Source: Prado023 sp049688595
Lineage (GTDB): Bacteria > Actinomycetota > Actinomycetes > S36-B12 > CAIYMF01
Assembly: GCA_049688595.1 (NCBI GenBank)
Contig: JBAVLA010000230.1
Coordinates: 1-13,607, forward strand
DNA length: 13,607 nucleotides
Reading direction: 5' to 3'
The first letter of the stretch is position 1. Each line of letters opens with the position of its first letter. The notes under the pieces are model-generated. The model saw only the letters and a program-made list of their open reading frames with translations. It searched no databases and had not been told where the DNA came from. The translations under genes were made by a program, and so were the position numbers. This document shows positions 12,974 to 13,607 of this stretch, piece after piece.

Positions 12974-13607
12974 ATGTCCGGACGTCCCTGGTTCGAGCGC
13001 ATCGGACCCGGTGACCTCATGGAGCTGGCCACCGACGTTGGCCCGGTCCCGATGAACGTGGGAGCTGCTCTGCTGTTGGACGCCGTCCCGGCGAACGACC
13101 TCGACGGACTCGTGGCGTCCCTCGGCCGACGCCTGACCGCGATCCCAAGGCTTCGTCAGGTGCTTGTCGACGTTCCCTGGGGACTGGGACGCCCGATCTG
13201 GGTGGACGCCCAGGATTTCGAGATCGCCGCCCACATGAACCACGTGCGATGCGGGCAGCTGGATGACCGATCCGGGCACCCGGGAGAGCTGTCCGCGCTG
13301 CTCGACGTCCTCACGGCCGCGGTCGCGCGTCCGTTGGATCGGTCGCGCCCCCTGTGGCGGGCAGTCGTCGTCACTGGTCTGGCCGGCGGTCAGGTAGGCA
13401 TCGTCATCGCGTTCCACCACGTAATGGCTGACGGGATCGGCGGGCTGGCGGTCCTGAGGGGACTTGTCGACGACTCGGGCACCTCATCGCCAGTGGCTGA
13501 CCCTGCTGTTCTGGACCAGCTCCCCCGCCCAGGCCCCACACGCAGCCAGCTGTTCGCCGACGCCGTCGCGGCCCGGGCGCGTTCCGTGCGGCGCCTCCCA
13601 CAGGGCG
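12974..13607 (+). CDS. Wax ester synthase/diacylglycerol acyltransferase (WS/DGAT), N-terminal part
   Basis: From ATG at 12974, 211 codons are open to the right edge with no stop, so roughly the first half of a ~450-aa family protein is present. The catalytic HHxxxDG motif is intact as HHVMADG (148-154), and PLDRSRPLW (120-128) is the conserved segment before it. The family joins fatty acyl-CoA to diacylglycerol or fatty alcohols to form triacylglycerol or wax esters at the membrane, a common storage route in actinobacteria. The N-terminus is a little unusual: family members usually start with LSxxDxxF-like residues, here FERIGPGDLMEL (7-18). No Shine-Dalgarno precedes the ATG; an in-frame GTG at 12929 is possible but encodes an unlikely leader. 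It is divergent from the methyltransferase. Confidence 0.92.
   Translation, partial: MSGRPWFERIGPGDLMELATDVGPVPMNVGAALLLDAVPANDLDGLVASLGRRLTAIPRLRQVLVDVPWGLGRPIWVDAQDFEIAAHMNHVRCGQLDDRSGHPGELSALLDVLTAAVARPLDRSRPLWRAVVVTGLAGGQVGIVIAFHHVMADGIGGLAVLRGLVDDSGTSSPVADPAVLDQLPRPGPTRSQLFADAVAARARSVRRLPQG

Noticed and set aside
12725..13420. In-frame upstream extension of the methyltransferase to a 502-residue protein
   Set aside because: The extension has no family signature, is antisense to the WS/DGAT gene with its intact HHxxxDG motif, and the ATG at 12724 has its own Shine-Dalgarno.

Overview
The window is GC-rich throughout, with strong G/C third-position bias in the genes, GTG as well as ATG starts, few T-tracts and a probable leaderless gene. 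Together with the gene families present (NrtR, a WS/DGAT acyltransferase, many alpha/beta hydrolases), this suggests a high-GC Actinomycetota chromosome. I see no rRNA, tRNA, transposase, phage gene or CRISPR array.

Left part (1-3200): a truncated gene of unknown function (minus) lies behind a large minus-strand gene fusing an ADP-ribosylglycohydrolase to a dual-specificity-phosphatase-like domain. Divergent to it is an NrtR-type regulator with a degenerate Nudix domain and a winged helix. Their short shared spacer carries a dense set of palindromes (TAGCGC/GCGCTA arms around CTAATATTAG), the obvious operator candidate. Since NrtR proteins of other bacteria sense NAD-related metabolites such as ADP-ribose, and the enzyme should release ADP-ribose, the pair looks like a small feedback circuit. 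Just downstream, four copies of a ~26-bp repeat, two direct and two inverted, reach back into the regulator's 3' end. A degenerate fifth copy lies about 10 kb away.

Middle part (3200-8560): an SRPBCC-fold protein (plus) faces a three-gene minus-strand operon: (i) an 867-aa protein with a KaiC/RecA-like N-terminal region lacking a P-loop, a PPDK/PEP-synthase-type ATP-grasp region and a C-terminal GPGRWG domain; (ii) an alpha/beta hydrolase with five N-terminal membrane spans; (iii) a small helical protein resembling hemerythrin-like proteins. No function is known to me for this combination. It is the most likely undescribed system here.

Right part (8560-13607): a zinc-ribbon, single-pass membrane protein with a long helical outer domain and a strong 3' hairpin; an S9 prolyl-oligopeptidase-family peptidase, probably leaderless; a class I SAM methyltransferase convergent with and overlapping the peptidase; and, divergent from it, the N-terminal part of a wax ester synthase/diacylglycerol acyltransferase cut by the window edge.
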